64,000 nt of DNA from Yinghuangia soli (GCF_021502675.1 NZ_JAKFHA010000018.1:1-64000), one strand, 5' to 3'; positions 35,060-43,858 are shown, numbered from the stretch's first letter. Numbers and translations are program-made. Notes: generated by a model from the sequence alone, not told the origin.

Positions 35060-35236
35060 CGAGTCGCAGAGTCCACCAGCGGATTGCCGGGCGGGCCGCG
35101 CCGGCTTCAGCTGCAGCTGGAGTCCGAGGCCGGCACCGAGTGGGCGGAGATCGTCAACGTCGCCTTCTGGATCCGCGACGAAGACCTGCAGTCCGGCGAG
35201 CTCCGGCACGTCCGCCGGTTTTACGAAGTCACTTGA
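35060..35236 (+). pseudogene. C-terminal remnant of a DUF1963 (YwqG-like) protein
   Basis: The plus strand reads RRLQLQLESEAGTEWAEIVN then VAFWIRDEDLQSGELRHVRRF to a stop at 35236. In DUF1963 proteins the end has the same pattern: Leu-Gln-Leu-Asp-Ser-acidic, a Trp-containing loop, then FWIR-x-EDL-x-x-x-x-x-x-V. About 50 residues remain of a protein normally over 200 long, and no start codon or N-terminal part is upstream. It points to deletion of the 5' portion of a gene that once lay here. Confidence 0.55.
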
Positions 35237-35295
35237 GACGCCGCCGGCACCGGCAAGGCCGACGATCCAGGCCGGCCTTGCCGCCGTCGCCGCGG

Positions 35296-35760
35296 TCAGT
35301 CGCCGGACCGGCCCCAGATGAACAGCTCGTGCGGGTGGCCGTCCCGGTAGAGCACGATGCAGCGGCCGTTCCACTTGGTGAGGCTCGGGTCCGCGGCGGA
35401 GAGCTCCAGGAAGTCGAACGCTTCGACGTCCGCACCCGTGGGCTCGCCGGTGCCGAACACCTCGGTGACCTTGGCCTTCGGCCACAGGCGCAGTACGCCG
35501 TGGTCCCCGAAGCGGATGTTGGGCGCCGCGTCCTCGGCGAGGAACGTGTCGACGTCGAGGATCGAATGGGTGCCTTCGGTGCCGAGGTACTCGCCGTACA
35601 CCTGGTCGTACAGATCGTCGAGCGACGCGGGCACCGGGCATCCCCATTCCTCGACGTCGCTGAAGTCGTACGCGGCGAACGTCTGCTCGCGCAGCAGTCT
35701 CAGCGACGTCGCGGGGTCGTCGACGTACGGGGTGGTGTAGCTCCAGCCGGAGGCGCCCAC
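35296..35760 (-). CDS. Hypothetical protein
   Basis: This 154-residue acidic soluble protein starts with GTG at 35760 behind GGAAAGG. Tyr/Trp/Asp content is high (SYTTPYVDDPATS; DLYDQVYGEYLGTEGTHS; KWNGRCIVLYRDGHPHELFIWGRS). No family is recognised. The C-terminal IVLYRDGHPHELFIWG strand-turn-strand may form part of a small beta sheet. It is 106 bases upstream (in DNA order) of the peptidase stop on the same strand, but the two run separately. No signal peptide or membrane segment. Confidence 0.6.
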   Translation of the reverse strand: MGASGWSYTTPYVDDPATSLRLLREQTFAAYDFSDVEEWGCPVPASLDDLYDQVYGEYLGTEGTHSILDVDTFLAEDAAPNIRFGDHGVLRLWPKAKVTEVFGTGEPTGADVEAFDFLELSAADPSLTKWNGRCIVLYRDGHPHELFIWGRSGD

Positions 35761-35865
35761 GGTGGTGCCCTTTCCTTGTTCATGACCAAGGGCAACGGAT
35801 CCTGGCCACGCAGGGCGACACGCCACGGCTGGAGGTTCGCCGCGCAGGGCCCAGGAGCAGGGGTC

Positions 35866-37605
35866 TCAGGAGCAGGTCAGCGGCGCCGCCGGGAGTTTGC
35901 CGGTGGTCAGGAAGGTGACGACCGCGCCGTCGACGCAGGCCGGGCCGCCGAAGGCGACGTGGCCGTCGCCGTCGTAGGTGACCAGGACCGACTTGGGGAG
36001 TTGGGCGGCGACGCGCGGGGCGTTGACGTGGGGGGTAGCCGGGTCGCGGGTAGTGCTGATGAGGAGCATGCCGGGGAGGTCGGCGCCGGCGATGGGGCGG
36101 GCGCGGTCCGGGCCGGGGGCGGGGCAGTCGGCGGCCCAACTCCAGACGACGCCGGGGCCGAGGACAGGGGCGGTGGCCATGATGTCGCGGGTGAGGTCGG
36201 CGGCTTCGGCGGCGGTGAGGGTCTGGCCGTCGGCGCAGCTGATCTCGAAGTAGCCGGGGAGGGTGGAGTCCCGGTACGCGCCGTCGCGGCCGCGGTCGGC
36301 GTAGGAGTCGAAGGCGTCGAGCAGGGGGCGTGGGCTGCCGGTGAAGAGCGAACCGATGAGGATGCGCAGCGGCTCCCACGCCGATCGGCTGTAGAGGTAG
36401 CTGCCGATGACGCTGGCGGCCATGCCTTCGTCGAGGCGGCGGACGCCGATCTTGGCGGGATTGCGGTCCAGTTCGTCGAGGGCGCGGCGCATGCGGACGG
36501 TGGCGTCGGCGACGGTGCCGGTGAAGGGGCAGTCGGCGAGTTGCAGGCAGTCGGCGGCGAAGGCGCGGAACGCCAGGTCGAATGCCTCGGCCTGTTCGCG
36601 GGCCATGGTGATGCGGTCGACGGAGGAGTCGACGAGGCCGTCGAGGACGAAGCGTCCGACGTGGGAGGGGTGGCGTTCGGCGTAGTGGCTGCCGAGCCGG
36701 GTGCCGTACGACATGCCGAGGTAGTTGAGCTTGTCCTCGCCGAGCGCGGCGCGGAAGACGTCCATGTCGTCGATGGCGGTGGCGGTGCCGATGTGCGGGA
36801 GGAGGTCGCCCATGCGGGACGCGCAGCCCTGGCCGAATTCCTTGAGGACGCCGGCCGCGGAGGCGACCTCGGCGGCGTCGGCGGGGGTCGGGTCGATGGA
36901 CTGGAGGCGGTCCATGAGCGGCCCGTCGGCGCACACGATGCGGCTGCTGCGGCCCGAGCCGCGCGGGTCGAAGCCGACGATGTCGTAGCGCTCGGCCAGT
37001 TTGGGCTGATTGCCGGCGATGCGCTCGACCAGGCCGCCGACGCCGCTGCCGGGGCCGCCGGGGTTGACCGCGAGGCTGCCGATCCGGGCGGACGGCGCGC
37101 CGGTCGCGGGGGCGCGGTAAACGGCGAGGCGGATGGTCTTGCCGGTCGGGGCGGCGTAGTCGAGGGGGACCTGGAGCGCGGCGCACTGCAGGACGGGGGC
37201 GGCCGAACCGCTCGAGGGGCAGGGCTGCCACTGGAGTTTCTGGGCGTAGAAGTCCTTGAGTGCGGGGTTGTCCTGGCCGTACGCCGTGCCGGCGGGCGGC
37301 GGGTTCCCGGTGCCGGTCCCGGTTCCGTTCCCGGGCGGGGTGCCCGGGGCGCCTGAAGTGCCGGGGGCGGCGCTGGTGTTGCCGCCCTTGGCGGTGTCGG
37401 GGCCGTCGTCGGAGGTGCAGCCGGCGGCCAGGACCGCGAGTGCGATCGCAGGGGCGAGCAGGGCCGGGATCCCGTGTCTCCGTCGGGCGGTGCGTCCGCG
37501 CGGGGCGGCCGCCGGGGCCTGCGGCTGCGGCGGCTGGAGAGGCCGGAGCTGCGGTATCGGCGGCGTGGGCGACGGTCGGTGCGCGGCGGAGCGGGAGGGA
37601 TTCAC
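35866..37605 (-). CDS. Secreted lipoprotein alpha/beta-hydrolase, tripeptidyl-aminopeptidase-like
   Basis: This exported peptidase-like protein of about 579 residues has the alpha/beta-hydrolase fold with a TAP-type C-terminal domain. A basic stretch (RGRTARRR) precedes a hydrophobic core and the lipobox LAVLAAGC, followed by a Gly/Thr/Pro-rich linker. The nucleophile is the Ser in NYLGMSYGTRLGS; the charge-relay Asp and His are in STTRDPATP and DGDGHVAFG. The oxyanion region is NPGGPGSGVGG. It should remove short peptides or hydrolyse esters outside the membrane. The GTG at 37605 is a guess; 37623 is also possible. The divergent pirin gene starts at 37770. Confidence 0.88.
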   Translation of the reverse strand: MNPSRSAAHRPSPTPPIPQLRPLQPPQPQAPAAAPRGRTARRRHGIPALLAPAIALAVLAAGCTSDDGPDTAKGGNTSAAPGTSGAPGTPPGNGTGTGTGNPPPAGTAYGQDNPALKDFYAQKLQWQPCPSSGSAAPVLQCAALQVPLDYAAPTGKTIRLAVYRAPATGAPSARIGSLAVNPGGPGSGVGGLVERIAGNQPKLAERYDIVGFDPRGSGRSSRIVCADGPLMDRLQSIDPTPADAAEVASAAGVLKEFGQGCASRMGDLLPHIGTATAIDDMDVFRAALGEDKLNYLGMSYGTRLGSHYAERHPSHVGRFVLDGLVDSSVDRITMAREQAEAFDLAFRAFAADCLQLADCPFTGTVADATVRMRRALDELDRNPAKIGVRRLDEGMAASVIGSYLYSRSAWEPLRILIGSLFTGSPRPLLDAFDSYADRGRDGAYRDSTLPGYFEISCADGQTLTAAEAADLTRDIMATAPVLGPGVVWSWAADCPAPGPDRARPIAGADLPGMLLISTTRDPATPHVNAPRVAAQLPKSVLVTYDGDGHVAFGGPACVDGAVVTFLTTGKLPAAPLTCS

Positions 37606-37736
37606 GGGCCCAAGGGGTATCACCTGAGGCGTGCTGCGACGACGCAAGGGGCGTTTTCCGGACAGTCGGACGAGGGCCGACGGCCCGCCGACCGGCCCCC
37701 GCCCCGCCGGAATAGGGAGCCCCGCCCCACAGTTAT

Positions 37737-37750
37737 GTTGACCGTTCAAC
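37737..37750. promoter_or_regulatory. Operator-like palindrome before the pirin gene
   Basis: GTTGA-CCGT-TCAAC is a perfect inverted repeat 20 bases before the pirin start. It could control the pirin gene, the divergent peptidase gene, or both. Its TTGA/TCAA arms recall the twin sites at 38727-38775 downstream. Confidence 0.5.
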
Positions 37751-37769
37751 CAAATCTTGGAGGTGTGGG

Positions 37770-38693
37770 ATGACCGCGCAGACCCCGACCGCACGCCGCG
37801 TGGCCGCCGTGACCGACCGCCGCATGCTCGGCGGCGACGCGCAGGTCGACGACAAGGCGATGGTCCTCGAGCCGGGCCGCCCGACCCGGCACGACCCGTT
37901 CCTGTTCCTCGCCGAGGACTGGTTCAGCACGGTCGGCTTCGACTGGCACCCGCACCGCGGCCAGGAGACCGTCACCCTCGTCCTGGAAGGCCGGGCCGAG
38001 CATCGCGACAACCGCGGCGGACACGGCGTCCTGGGCCCCGGCGACGTCCAGTGGATGACCGCCGGACGCGGCCTCTTCCATGCCGAGAAGGCCTACCGCG
38101 GCGAACCCGTCCACCTCCTGCAGCTGTGGGTCAACCTCCCGGCCGCGCACAAGATGGACGAGCCGCGCTACCAGGACCTGCGCGCCGACGCGATGCCCGT
38201 ACGCCGCGAGGACGGCGTCGCGGTACGCGTCTTCTCCGGCCGCTCCGGCGACGCCGTCGGCCCCGCGGTCAACGTCGTCCCGGTCACCATGGCCGACGCG
38301 ACGGTCCGCCCGGGTGCCTCGTACGCCCAGGAAATCCCGTCCGACCAGGACGGCTTCGTGTACGTACTGGCCGGCTCCGGCACCTTCGGTCCGGACGCCA
38401 CCCCGGCCCGCGCAGGACAGGTCGTCCACCTCGCCCCGTCGCCCCGCACCCCCGCGGATACCGGGGCAGGTGCGGATGGGGAAGGGGCGGACGGGGCGCC
38501 GGTCGACGGCGTGCTCGCGGTCACCGCCGACCCGGACCAGGCGCAGGACCTGCGCTTCGTGCTGTGGACCGGCCGCCCGGTCCGCGAACCGGTCGCGCAC
38601 TACGGCCCGTTCGTCATGAACACCCGCCGCGAACTGGAGCAGGCCGTCGCGGACGTCCAGTCCGGCGCCTTCGGCGAGATCCCGGCCGACTGA
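37770..38693 (+). CDS. Pirin family protein
   Basis: This 307-residue bicupin has the pirin metal site in the N-terminal cupin: His60 and His62 in FDWHPHRGQETVT, His104 and Glu106 in GLFHAEK. Pirins bind iron; some are quercetin dioxygenases and others act as redox-sensitive cofactors of regulators. The C-terminal cupin (about 180-290) follows the usual pattern, with an inserted Gly/Ala-rich loop near 235-250. GGAGG seven bases before the ATG supports the start. A palindrome in the promoter suggests dedicated control. The gene stands alone between two operator regions. Confidence 0.93.
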   Translation: MTAQTPTARRVAAVTDRRMLGGDAQVDDKAMVLEPGRPTRHDPFLFLAEDWFSTVGFDWHPHRGQETVTLVLEGRAEHRDNRGGHGVLGPGDVQWMTAGRGLFHAEKAYRGEPVHLLQLWVNLPAAHKMDEPRYQDLRADAMPVRREDGVAVRVFSGRSGDAVGPAVNVVPVTMADATVRPGASYAQEIPSDQDGFVYVLAGSGTFGPDATPARAGQVVHLAPSPRTPADTGAGADGEGADGAPVDGVLAVTADPDQAQDLRFVLWTGRPVREPVAHYGPFVMNTRRELEQAVADVQSGAFGEIPAD

Positions 38694-38726
38694 CGCGCGG
38701 GGCGGAGGATCGCCCCGAGGTCATGG

Positions 38727-38775
38727 TTGAGCGGGTGCTCAAAATCGTCTACGGTCGATTTGAGCACCCGCTCAA
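38727..38775. promoter_or_regulatory. Twin 16-bp TetR-type operators
   Basis: TTGAGCGGGTGCTCAA (38727-38742) and TTGAGCACCCGCTCAA (38760-38775) are each palindromic, and the second is the exact reverse complement of the first. Centres are 33 bases apart. They lie immediately upstream of the gene at 38812, the first of four plus-strand genes that include a TetR regulator at 40750. The arrangement fits repression by that TetR protein. Confidence 0.7.
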
Positions 38776-38811
38776 ACCCATGTCCTCGGACCTTCCGCAG
38801 GGGACTCCGCC

Positions 38812-39750
38812 ATGCACGCACGTCCACACCGCCCCCCGCAGCCGAGCCGACAGCCGCTCCGGCTCCCTCGGCTGCTCCCGCACCTGCGCCTTGAGGGCCG
38901 ATCGCGCCGCCGCGCCCGACCCCGCCCTCTCTACATCGAGACCCTCGTCCGCACCCACCCCTACGAACTGTGGCGCCACACCCAGGACCCCGCCCTCCAC
39001 CAACGCTGGGACCTGCGCTTCACCGAGATCCGCGACCTCGACACCGTCCCCGCCCGCGGCACCACCCCGAAGCCGGAGCCGACCTGCGGCGCCACCCCGC
39101 AGCCAGAGCCAGAACCAGGGCCAGGGGCAGAGCCAGGGCGAGAGCCGGACCCGGAAAGCGAACCCGCCGCCCCCGCACCTGGCCGCCGCTTCCGCTACGC
39201 CACCCGCCCGTTCCCCGGCCTGACCATCGCCGGCACCGGCACCACCACCGGCGAACGCCTCCGCCCCGACGGCACCGCGACCTCCGCCCTGCGCTTCGCG
39301 TCCGCCCACCCGCTCTCCCCGATCCGGTACGGACGCGGCTACTGGCGGTACGTCCCCACCCCCGACGGCATCCGCTTCCTCACCGGCTACGACTACACGC
39401 CCGGCTTCGGCGGCCGCCGCCTCGGACGCACCGCGGACCGGCTCTTCCGCCCCCTCATGGGCTGGGCCACCGCCTGGTCCTTCGACCGCCTCCGCCTGTG
39501 GCTGGAGACCGGCGCCGCCCCGTCCGCGACGCTGCACCGCGCACTCGCCGAGACAGCCGCCCGCACCGCGGCCGTCGCCGCCGTCATCGCCGGCACCCGC
39601 TCCTGGGCGCTCGCCGCCGGGACCGGCGTGCTCGCCCTGCTCCTTCCGCCGCTGCCCGGCACCCCGTCGGCACGCCGCTGCCTGCGCCGCCCGCCGGACC
39701 GGCGCGCCGCCACCCCGCCCGAGACCCTCGCCCGCCTGGAGATGCCATGA
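38812..39750 (+). CDS. START/SRPBCC-like protein with membrane-associated C-terminus
   Basis: This 312-residue protein has a ligand-pocket fold resembling START/polyketide-cyclase proteins. PLYIETLVRTHPYELWRHTQDP is the characteristic first strand and helix. Later pieces are RRFRYATRPFPGLTIAGTGT, SALRFASAHPLSPI and the closing helix LFRPLMGWATAWSFDRLRLWLE. A Pro/Glu/Gly insert sits in the middle. After the fold comes a hydrophobic segment (AAVAAVIAGTRSWALAAGTGVLALLLPPLPG) that could cross or dip into the membrane. The N-terminal 38 residues are Arg/Pro-rich. The next gene overlaps by four bases (ATGA), so translation is coupled. Probable role: binding or carrying a hydrophobic molecule. Confidence 0.7.
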   Translation: MHARPHRPPQPSRQPLRLPRLLPHLRLEGRSRRRARPRPLYIETLVRTHPYELWRHTQDPALHQRWDLRFTEIRDLDTVPARGTTPKPEPTCGATPQPEPEPGPGAEPGREPDPESEPAAPAPGRRFRYATRPFPGLTIAGTGTTTGERLRPDGTATSALRFASAHPLSPIRYGRGYWRYVPTPDGIRFLTGYDYTPGFGGRRLGRTADRLFRPLMGWATAWSFDRLRLWLETGAAPSATLHRALAETAARTAAVAAVIAGTRSWALAAGTGVLALLLPPLPGTPSARRCLRRPPDRRAATPPETLARLEMP

Positions 39751-40604
39751 CCCCGCACGCCCCGAGCACCGTGTCCGCCTCTCACACCGCCACTGCCTCT
39801 CACACCGCCTCCGCCTCGGGCTCCGGCACCGAGTCCCCATCCGCCCACGCGTCCGCCCCGAACACCCCAGGTACGCAAAGCGCCGCGCCCGCACGCCCGG
39901 CGCACCGCACCCACTCGATGTTCCAGCGCGCCATGGGCGCCCGCGAGTTCGGCCGCCTCCACCCGGAGCTCCGCCGCCGCTTCGGCGTCGGACTCGACGC
40001 CGGCGAGTCCTGCGTCGGCACCGGCACCATGGGCCGCATCTGGCACGGCACGCCCCGCACCCGCCCGCTGCTGCGCCCGTTCCTCGCGTTCGGCGACCGC
40101 CGGCACGTCCTGCTCGCCGAGACCGGCACCGACGTGCCGTTCACCATCGAGAACTACCCGTACCTCGACTCGTTCGGCCGCGAGACCGTCACCTTCGTCC
40201 GCACCTTCCGCCTGCCGCGCCGGCACCGCCGCTTCGACGCCACCATGGTCTACAGCGAACGCCGCGGCTGCGTCGTCGACTACCTCGGCACCCACCAGCA
40301 CCTCGCCGTGGACCTGCGGTTCGCCGCCACGCCCCGCGGCGGCCTGGAGATCCGCTCCGGCGCCTACCGGCTGTACGAGGGGATCCTCGGCGTCCGCCTG
40401 CCGCGCCCGGTCGTCGGGCAGGCGCTGGTGCGCGAGTCGTTCGACGACGGGGCCGGCGTGTTCCGGATCAGCGTCCGGGTGGTGAATCCGCTCGTCGGAC
40501 CGGTGTTCGGGTACGACGGCAGCTTCACCGCCGCCTACACCTCGCTCGGCAGCACCTCTGTGCCCGCTAGCGTTAGGCCGGTACGGGAGGAATCCCGCCA
40601 CTGA
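39747..40604 (+). CDS. DUF4166 domain protein
   Basis: This 285-residue protein has a Ser/Thr/Ala-rich N-terminal tail of about 55 residues. The body has the pattern of DUF4166: MFQRAMGAREFGRLHPELRRRFG at the start, then FTIENYPYLDSFGRETVTFVRTF. FDATMVYSERRGCVVDYLGTHQHLAVDL and the end LVGPVFGYDGSF complete it. DUF4166 proteins are uncharacterised but often sit next to START-like proteins or SDR enzymes, as here. The start overlaps the stop of the preceding gene, so the two proteins are likely made together and may act on the same ligand. Confidence 0.8.
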   Translation: MTPHAPSTVSASHTATASHTASASGSGTESPSAHASAPNTPGTQSAAPARPAHRTHSMFQRAMGAREFGRLHPELRRRFGVGLDAGESCVGTGTMGRIWHGTPRTRPLLRPFLAFGDRRHVLLAETGTDVPFTIENYPYLDSFGRETVTFVRTFRLPRRHRRFDATMVYSERRGCVVDYLGTHQHLAVDLRFAATPRGGLEIRSGAYRLYEGILGVRLPRPVVGQALVRESFDDGAGVFRISVRVVNPLVGPVFGYDGSFTAAYTSLGSTSVPASVRPVREESRH

Positions 40605-40749
40605 CCGCAGCACGACCCCGGCCACGACTCCTGCACGACTCCCGGCCGCGCCCGCGCCGCGAGCCCGGCCGCGCCCGGACCCGCGGAAGCGGAACGCGCG
40701 GCGCCGTGCCGCCGCCGTGGCCCGACGAAGCACGGAGAACCCGTCCCAG

Positions 40750-41736
40750 ATGAGCAGCGACACGCGGGCCAAGCTGATGCAGGGCGCGTTGGACACCCTG
40801 CGGGCGCACGGCATCGCCGGCACGTCCGCCCGTACCATCGCCGCCGCCGCGGGCGTGAACCAGGCGCTGGTCTTTTACCACTTCGGCACCGTCGACGACC
40901 TCCTGTCCGCGGCCTGCGCGCACGGCGCCGAACAGCATGTGGCCGCGTACCGCGAGCGGTTCGCCGCGGTCGGCTCCGTCCGCGAGCTGCTCGACCTGAG
41001 CCGCGAACTGCACGAGGACGGCCAGGCCGACATGATCGTCCTCGCCCACCTGCTGGCCGGCGCGCAGACCGACCCGGCACTCGCCCCCGCGACCGCCGCC
41101 GGGCTGGGGATGTGGATCGACGAGATCGAGACCGTACTCGCGCGCGTCCTCGCCGACACCCCGCTCGCCGAGGTCGTCGACGCACCCGGCCTCGCGCGCG
41201 CCGTCGCGTCCGCGTTCATCGGCCTGGAACTGTACGGCGGCGTCGACCGCGCGGGCGCGGACCGCGCCCTGGACGCCCTCGAACAACTCGGTGCCCTGGT
41301 CGGCCTCCTCGAAGACCTCGGCCCGCTGACCCAGCGCGCGGTCCGCAGCCGCCTGCGGCGCACCGCGCAGACACCGCGGGCCGCCAGGGCCTCCCGTACG
41401 GCGGCATCCGCCCCGTCGTCACCAGCGACGGCAGCACGAACCGGGGCAGGGACGGGAACGGGGAAGTCGACCCGGCCCGCCAAGGATGCCGCCACGGACA
41501 CCGCCGCGAACGCAGCCGACTCCTCCGGCGACCCCGCCCGCCGCAAATCAGCCGACAAGCCTGCGAAGCGGACCCCGGCTTCCAAAGCCGCCGCCAAGAA
41601 AGCCGGGCCTGCGTCCCGTTCTGCCAAGACGGCAGGCCCCGCACCCGGCAATACTGTCGCCCCCGACAGCAACACCGGCAGCAACACCGGCACCGGCACG
41701 AGCACCGCCCCCGACTCCGACACCAGCCGGTCCTGA
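40750..41736 (+). CDS. TetR-family regulator with a long low-complexity tail
   Basis: This 328-residue protein's first 200 residues form a TetR repressor; the helix-turn-helix lies at about residues 25-50 (TSARTIAAAAGVNQALVFYHFGTVDDLL). The remaining 120 residues are disordered, with Lys/Ala-rich (KRTPASKAAAKKAG) then Thr/Gly/Ser/Asp-rich repeats. The Lys/Ala part looks like histone-H1-type tails known from some actinomycete DNA-binding proteins. I chose ATG 40750; an in-frame GTG at 40717 is possible. It likely controls the twin operators at 38727-38775. It is followed 31 bases later by the leucine-rich-repeat gene. Confidence 0.85.
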   Translation: MSSDTRAKLMQGALDTLRAHGIAGTSARTIAAAAGVNQALVFYHFGTVDDLLSAACAHGAEQHVAAYRERFAAVGSVRELLDLSRELHEDGQADMIVLAHLLAGAQTDPALAPATAAGLGMWIDEIETVLARVLADTPLAEVVDAPGLARAVASAFIGLELYGGVDRAGADRALDALEQLGALVGLLEDLGPLTQRAVRSRLRRTAQTPRAARASRTAASAPSSPATAARTGAGTGTGKSTRPAKDAATDTAANAADSSGDPARRKSADKPAKRTPASKAAAKKAGPASRSAKTAGPAPGNTVAPDSNTGSNTGTGTSTAPDSDTSRS

Positions 41737-41767
41737 GCACCCCACCGGTCCAGGAGGCCGTCCGCGC

Positions 41768-42580
41768 ATGAACAGCACCGGCATCCCGCAGCCGCCCCCG
41801 GCCCCGACTTCCGCCCTGGCCACGGTTCCCGCCCCGGCCCCGCCGCGCGGCCCGTCCGGCACCCCGCCCCGTCTCGACCTGTGGCGCCGCCACCTCGGCC
41901 GGGTGCCCGACGAGGTGTGGGCGCGCGACGACTGGCAGGAACTGATCCTCGCCGAGAACGACCTGGCCGCGGTGCCGCCCCGGATCGGCACCCTGCAGCA
42001 CCTGCGGACCCTGGACCTCGGCCACAACCACCTCGCCGAACTCCCCGACGAACTCGGCGACCTGGCCGGCCTGAGCGACTTCCTCTACCTGCACGACAAC
42101 CGGCTCGCCAAGCTCCCCGAGGCACTCGGACGCCTCACCGCGCTGCGCTACCTCAACGTCGCCGAGAACCGCCTCACCGAGCTCCCGCACAACCTCGGGG
42201 CGATGGCGGCCCTGGTCGAACTCCGGGCCGAGCACAACCGGCTGACCGGCCTGCCCGACTCCCTCGGCGACCTCACCGCCCTGCGTGAACTGTGGCTGCG
42301 CGGCAACGACCTGACCAGCCTCCCGGAGCGCACGGCCGGCCTGGCCGACCTGCGGCACCTGGACCTGCGCGAGAACGCGTTCGACCACGTCCCCGAAACT
42401 CTCGCCGCGCTCCCCCGGCTCCGCCACGTCGACCTGCGGGCCAACCGCATCGAACACCTCCCGGCCTGGGCCGCCGACCTGCCCGCCCTGGAAAAGCTCG
42501 ACCTGCGCTGGAACCCGCTCACCCCTGCCCCGGACATCACCGCCCGCCTGGAACGGCGCGGCTGCATCGTCCTGTCCTGA
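41768..42580 (+). CDS. Leucine-rich-repeat protein
   Basis: This 270-residue protein is made mostly of eight or nine leucine-rich repeats of about 23 residues from residue 55 to 255 (pattern L-x-x-L-x-L-x-x-N-x-L-x-x-L-P). Such repeats form a curved solenoid for protein binding. A Pro/Ala-rich N-terminus of 35 residues precedes. There is no signal peptide, so it acts in the cytoplasm. The capping element at the end reads LRWNPLTPAPDITARLERRGC. It lies 31 bases after the TetR gene on the same strand, so it is probably part of the same transcription unit. Its partner is unknown. LRR proteins are uncommon in actinomycetes. Confidence 0.9.
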   Translation: MNSTGIPQPPPAPTSALATVPAPAPPRGPSGTPPRLDLWRRHLGRVPDEVWARDDWQELILAENDLAAVPPRIGTLQHLRTLDLGHNHLAELPDELGDLAGLSDFLYLHDNRLAKLPEALGRLTALRYLNVAENRLTELPHNLGAMAALVELRAEHNRLTGLPDSLGDLTALRELWLRGNDLTSLPERTAGLADLRHLDLRENAFDHVPETLAALPRLRHVDLRANRIEHLPAWAADLPALEKLDLRWNPLTPAPDITARLERRGCIVLS

Positions 42581-42941
42581 CCGAGGCAGGCCGGCTGGGC
42601 ACCGCTCCTGGGCACCGCGTCCTGGACGCTGCACCCCCACGCCGCTTCGGCACGCCGGCCGCCCCGCCCCCGCAGCCGCAGCCGCAGCCGCAGCCGCACA
42701 ACGGGCCTGCCCCGCACAGCCCGTCGAGCCCGCACGATCCGTAACGCCCGGGCGGCCTGTACGGCGCACACAGCGAGCCACCCGCAGCCCCCGAACCCCC
42801 GTCGGCAGAGCGCCACGTCCGCTCGCCTCGCCGCGGCCTGGTTCCCGACCCCGCAAATCCCGAATGGCGTTGTTCATGAGAAGTGAAGGCGCTGGTACGC
42901 GGGGTCGAGGGTCACCCGGATCCGCCAAGGGTTGATGTTCC
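42581..42941. other. Convergent intergenic region with hexamer repeats
   Basis: No gene is seen. CAGCCG is repeated five times in tandem around 42670-42698. No clear terminator hairpin was found, although two genes converge here. Confidence 0.45.
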
Positions 42942-43769
42942 TCAAGGCCGGAAGGCATCGGCGTGTGCGGCGGCCCACTGCGCAAAGGTCCGGGGCGGGC
43001 GGCCGATGAGTTCCTCGACCGTTGACGTCACCGAGGCCACCGAGTCGGGCACGGTCGCCCACATGTGGAGCATGAACTCGATGCCTTCCGCGGGCCAACC
43101 CTCGGCGCGCCACTGCAGGCGCGCCTGGTCGTCGGTGAGTTCGGTGAACCGGATCTCACGGCCGGTCGCGGTTGCGATGGCAGCGACCTTGTCGGCCGGG
43201 GTGAGTGCTTCGGGGCCCGTCAAGGTGAGGCTCCTTCCCGCGTGCCCGCCTTCGGCGAGCAGGGTCGCGACCACGGCTGCGGCGTCGGCTTCGTCGACCG
43301 AGGCGGTGCTGCGCCCGCCGTAGGGCTCGCGGACCTGCGCGGTCTTGCGGATGGCCTCGGCCCATCCGAGCGCGTTGGACATGAAGTCGATCGGCCAGAC
43401 GAACGTCCACTCCAGCCCGCTGTCACGCACGGCCTGTTCCAGGTCGCCTTCTTCACCAGGTGACAGAACCGTCAGCCGCTGCACGCCCGCTTCGACGGCC
43501 ATTGCCACGATCTGCGGCCCTGCTGCGCCCAAGGGGGTGTGGTCGTGGCCGACGGCTCCCAGGAGGTGAACGGCGGAAACCCTGTCGAAAGCCGCCGCCA
43601 GCGTGAGCGGCCTCGTGAGGTCGCCCCCGACCACCTCCACTCCGTCAGGCAGACCCGTGACCCCTGCCGGGGTACGCGTGAGTGCCCGAACCGGGTGTCC
43701 GGCGCGCCGAAGGCACCTGACTACGTGGCGCCCCAGAGTTCCCGTCGCACCGGTCACCAGAATCGTCAT
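42942..43769 (-). CDS. NmrA-like NAD(P)-binding reductase
   Basis: This 275-residue atypical short-chain dehydrogenase is related to NmrA and quinone/isoflavone reductases. Its N-terminus MTILVTGATGTLGRHVV carries the dinucleotide motif GATGTLG, followed by ALTRTPAG (NADP phosphate site) and GDLTRP. The core continues through AVHLLGAVGH and WTFVWPIDFMSNAL, where these enzymes position the substrate. No catalytic Tyr-Lys pair is seen. GAGGGGCGAC before the ATG at 43769 supports the start. Probable cytoplasmic reductase or redox sensor; the substrate is unknown. The short frame at 43859 diverges. Confidence 0.87.
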   Translation of the reverse strand: MTILVTGATGTLGRHVVRCLRRAGHPVRALTRTPAGVTGLPDGVEVVGGDLTRPLTLAAAFDRVSAVHLLGAVGHDHTPLGAAGPQIVAMAVEAGVQRLTVLSPGEEGDLEQAVRDSGLEWTFVWPIDFMSNALGWAEAIRKTAQVREPYGGRSTASVDEADAAAVVATLLAEGGHAGRSLTLTGPEALTPADKVAAIATATGREIRFTELTDDQARLQWRAEGWPAEGIEFMLHMWATVPDSVASVTSTVEELIGRPPRTFAQWAAAHADAFRP

Positions 43770-43858
43770 GTCGCCCCTCGCTCGCTCTGTCTTGCCGGGC
43801 TTTCCGCTGCCCGGCTGCAGACGACCGTAGGCGGCATATAGGTCGACTTCATTCCGCA

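Noticed and set aside
34330-37356. A 1008-residue plus-strand open frame
   Set aside because: It lies antisense to the peptidase and small hypothetical genes, which carry clear motifs; its Gly/Val/Ala-rich text is the expected mirror of GC-rich coding DNA.
37757-39223. A 488-residue plus-strand frame across the pirin gene
   Set aside because: Arg/Pro-rich shadow of the pirin gene, which shows all metal ligands in its own frame.
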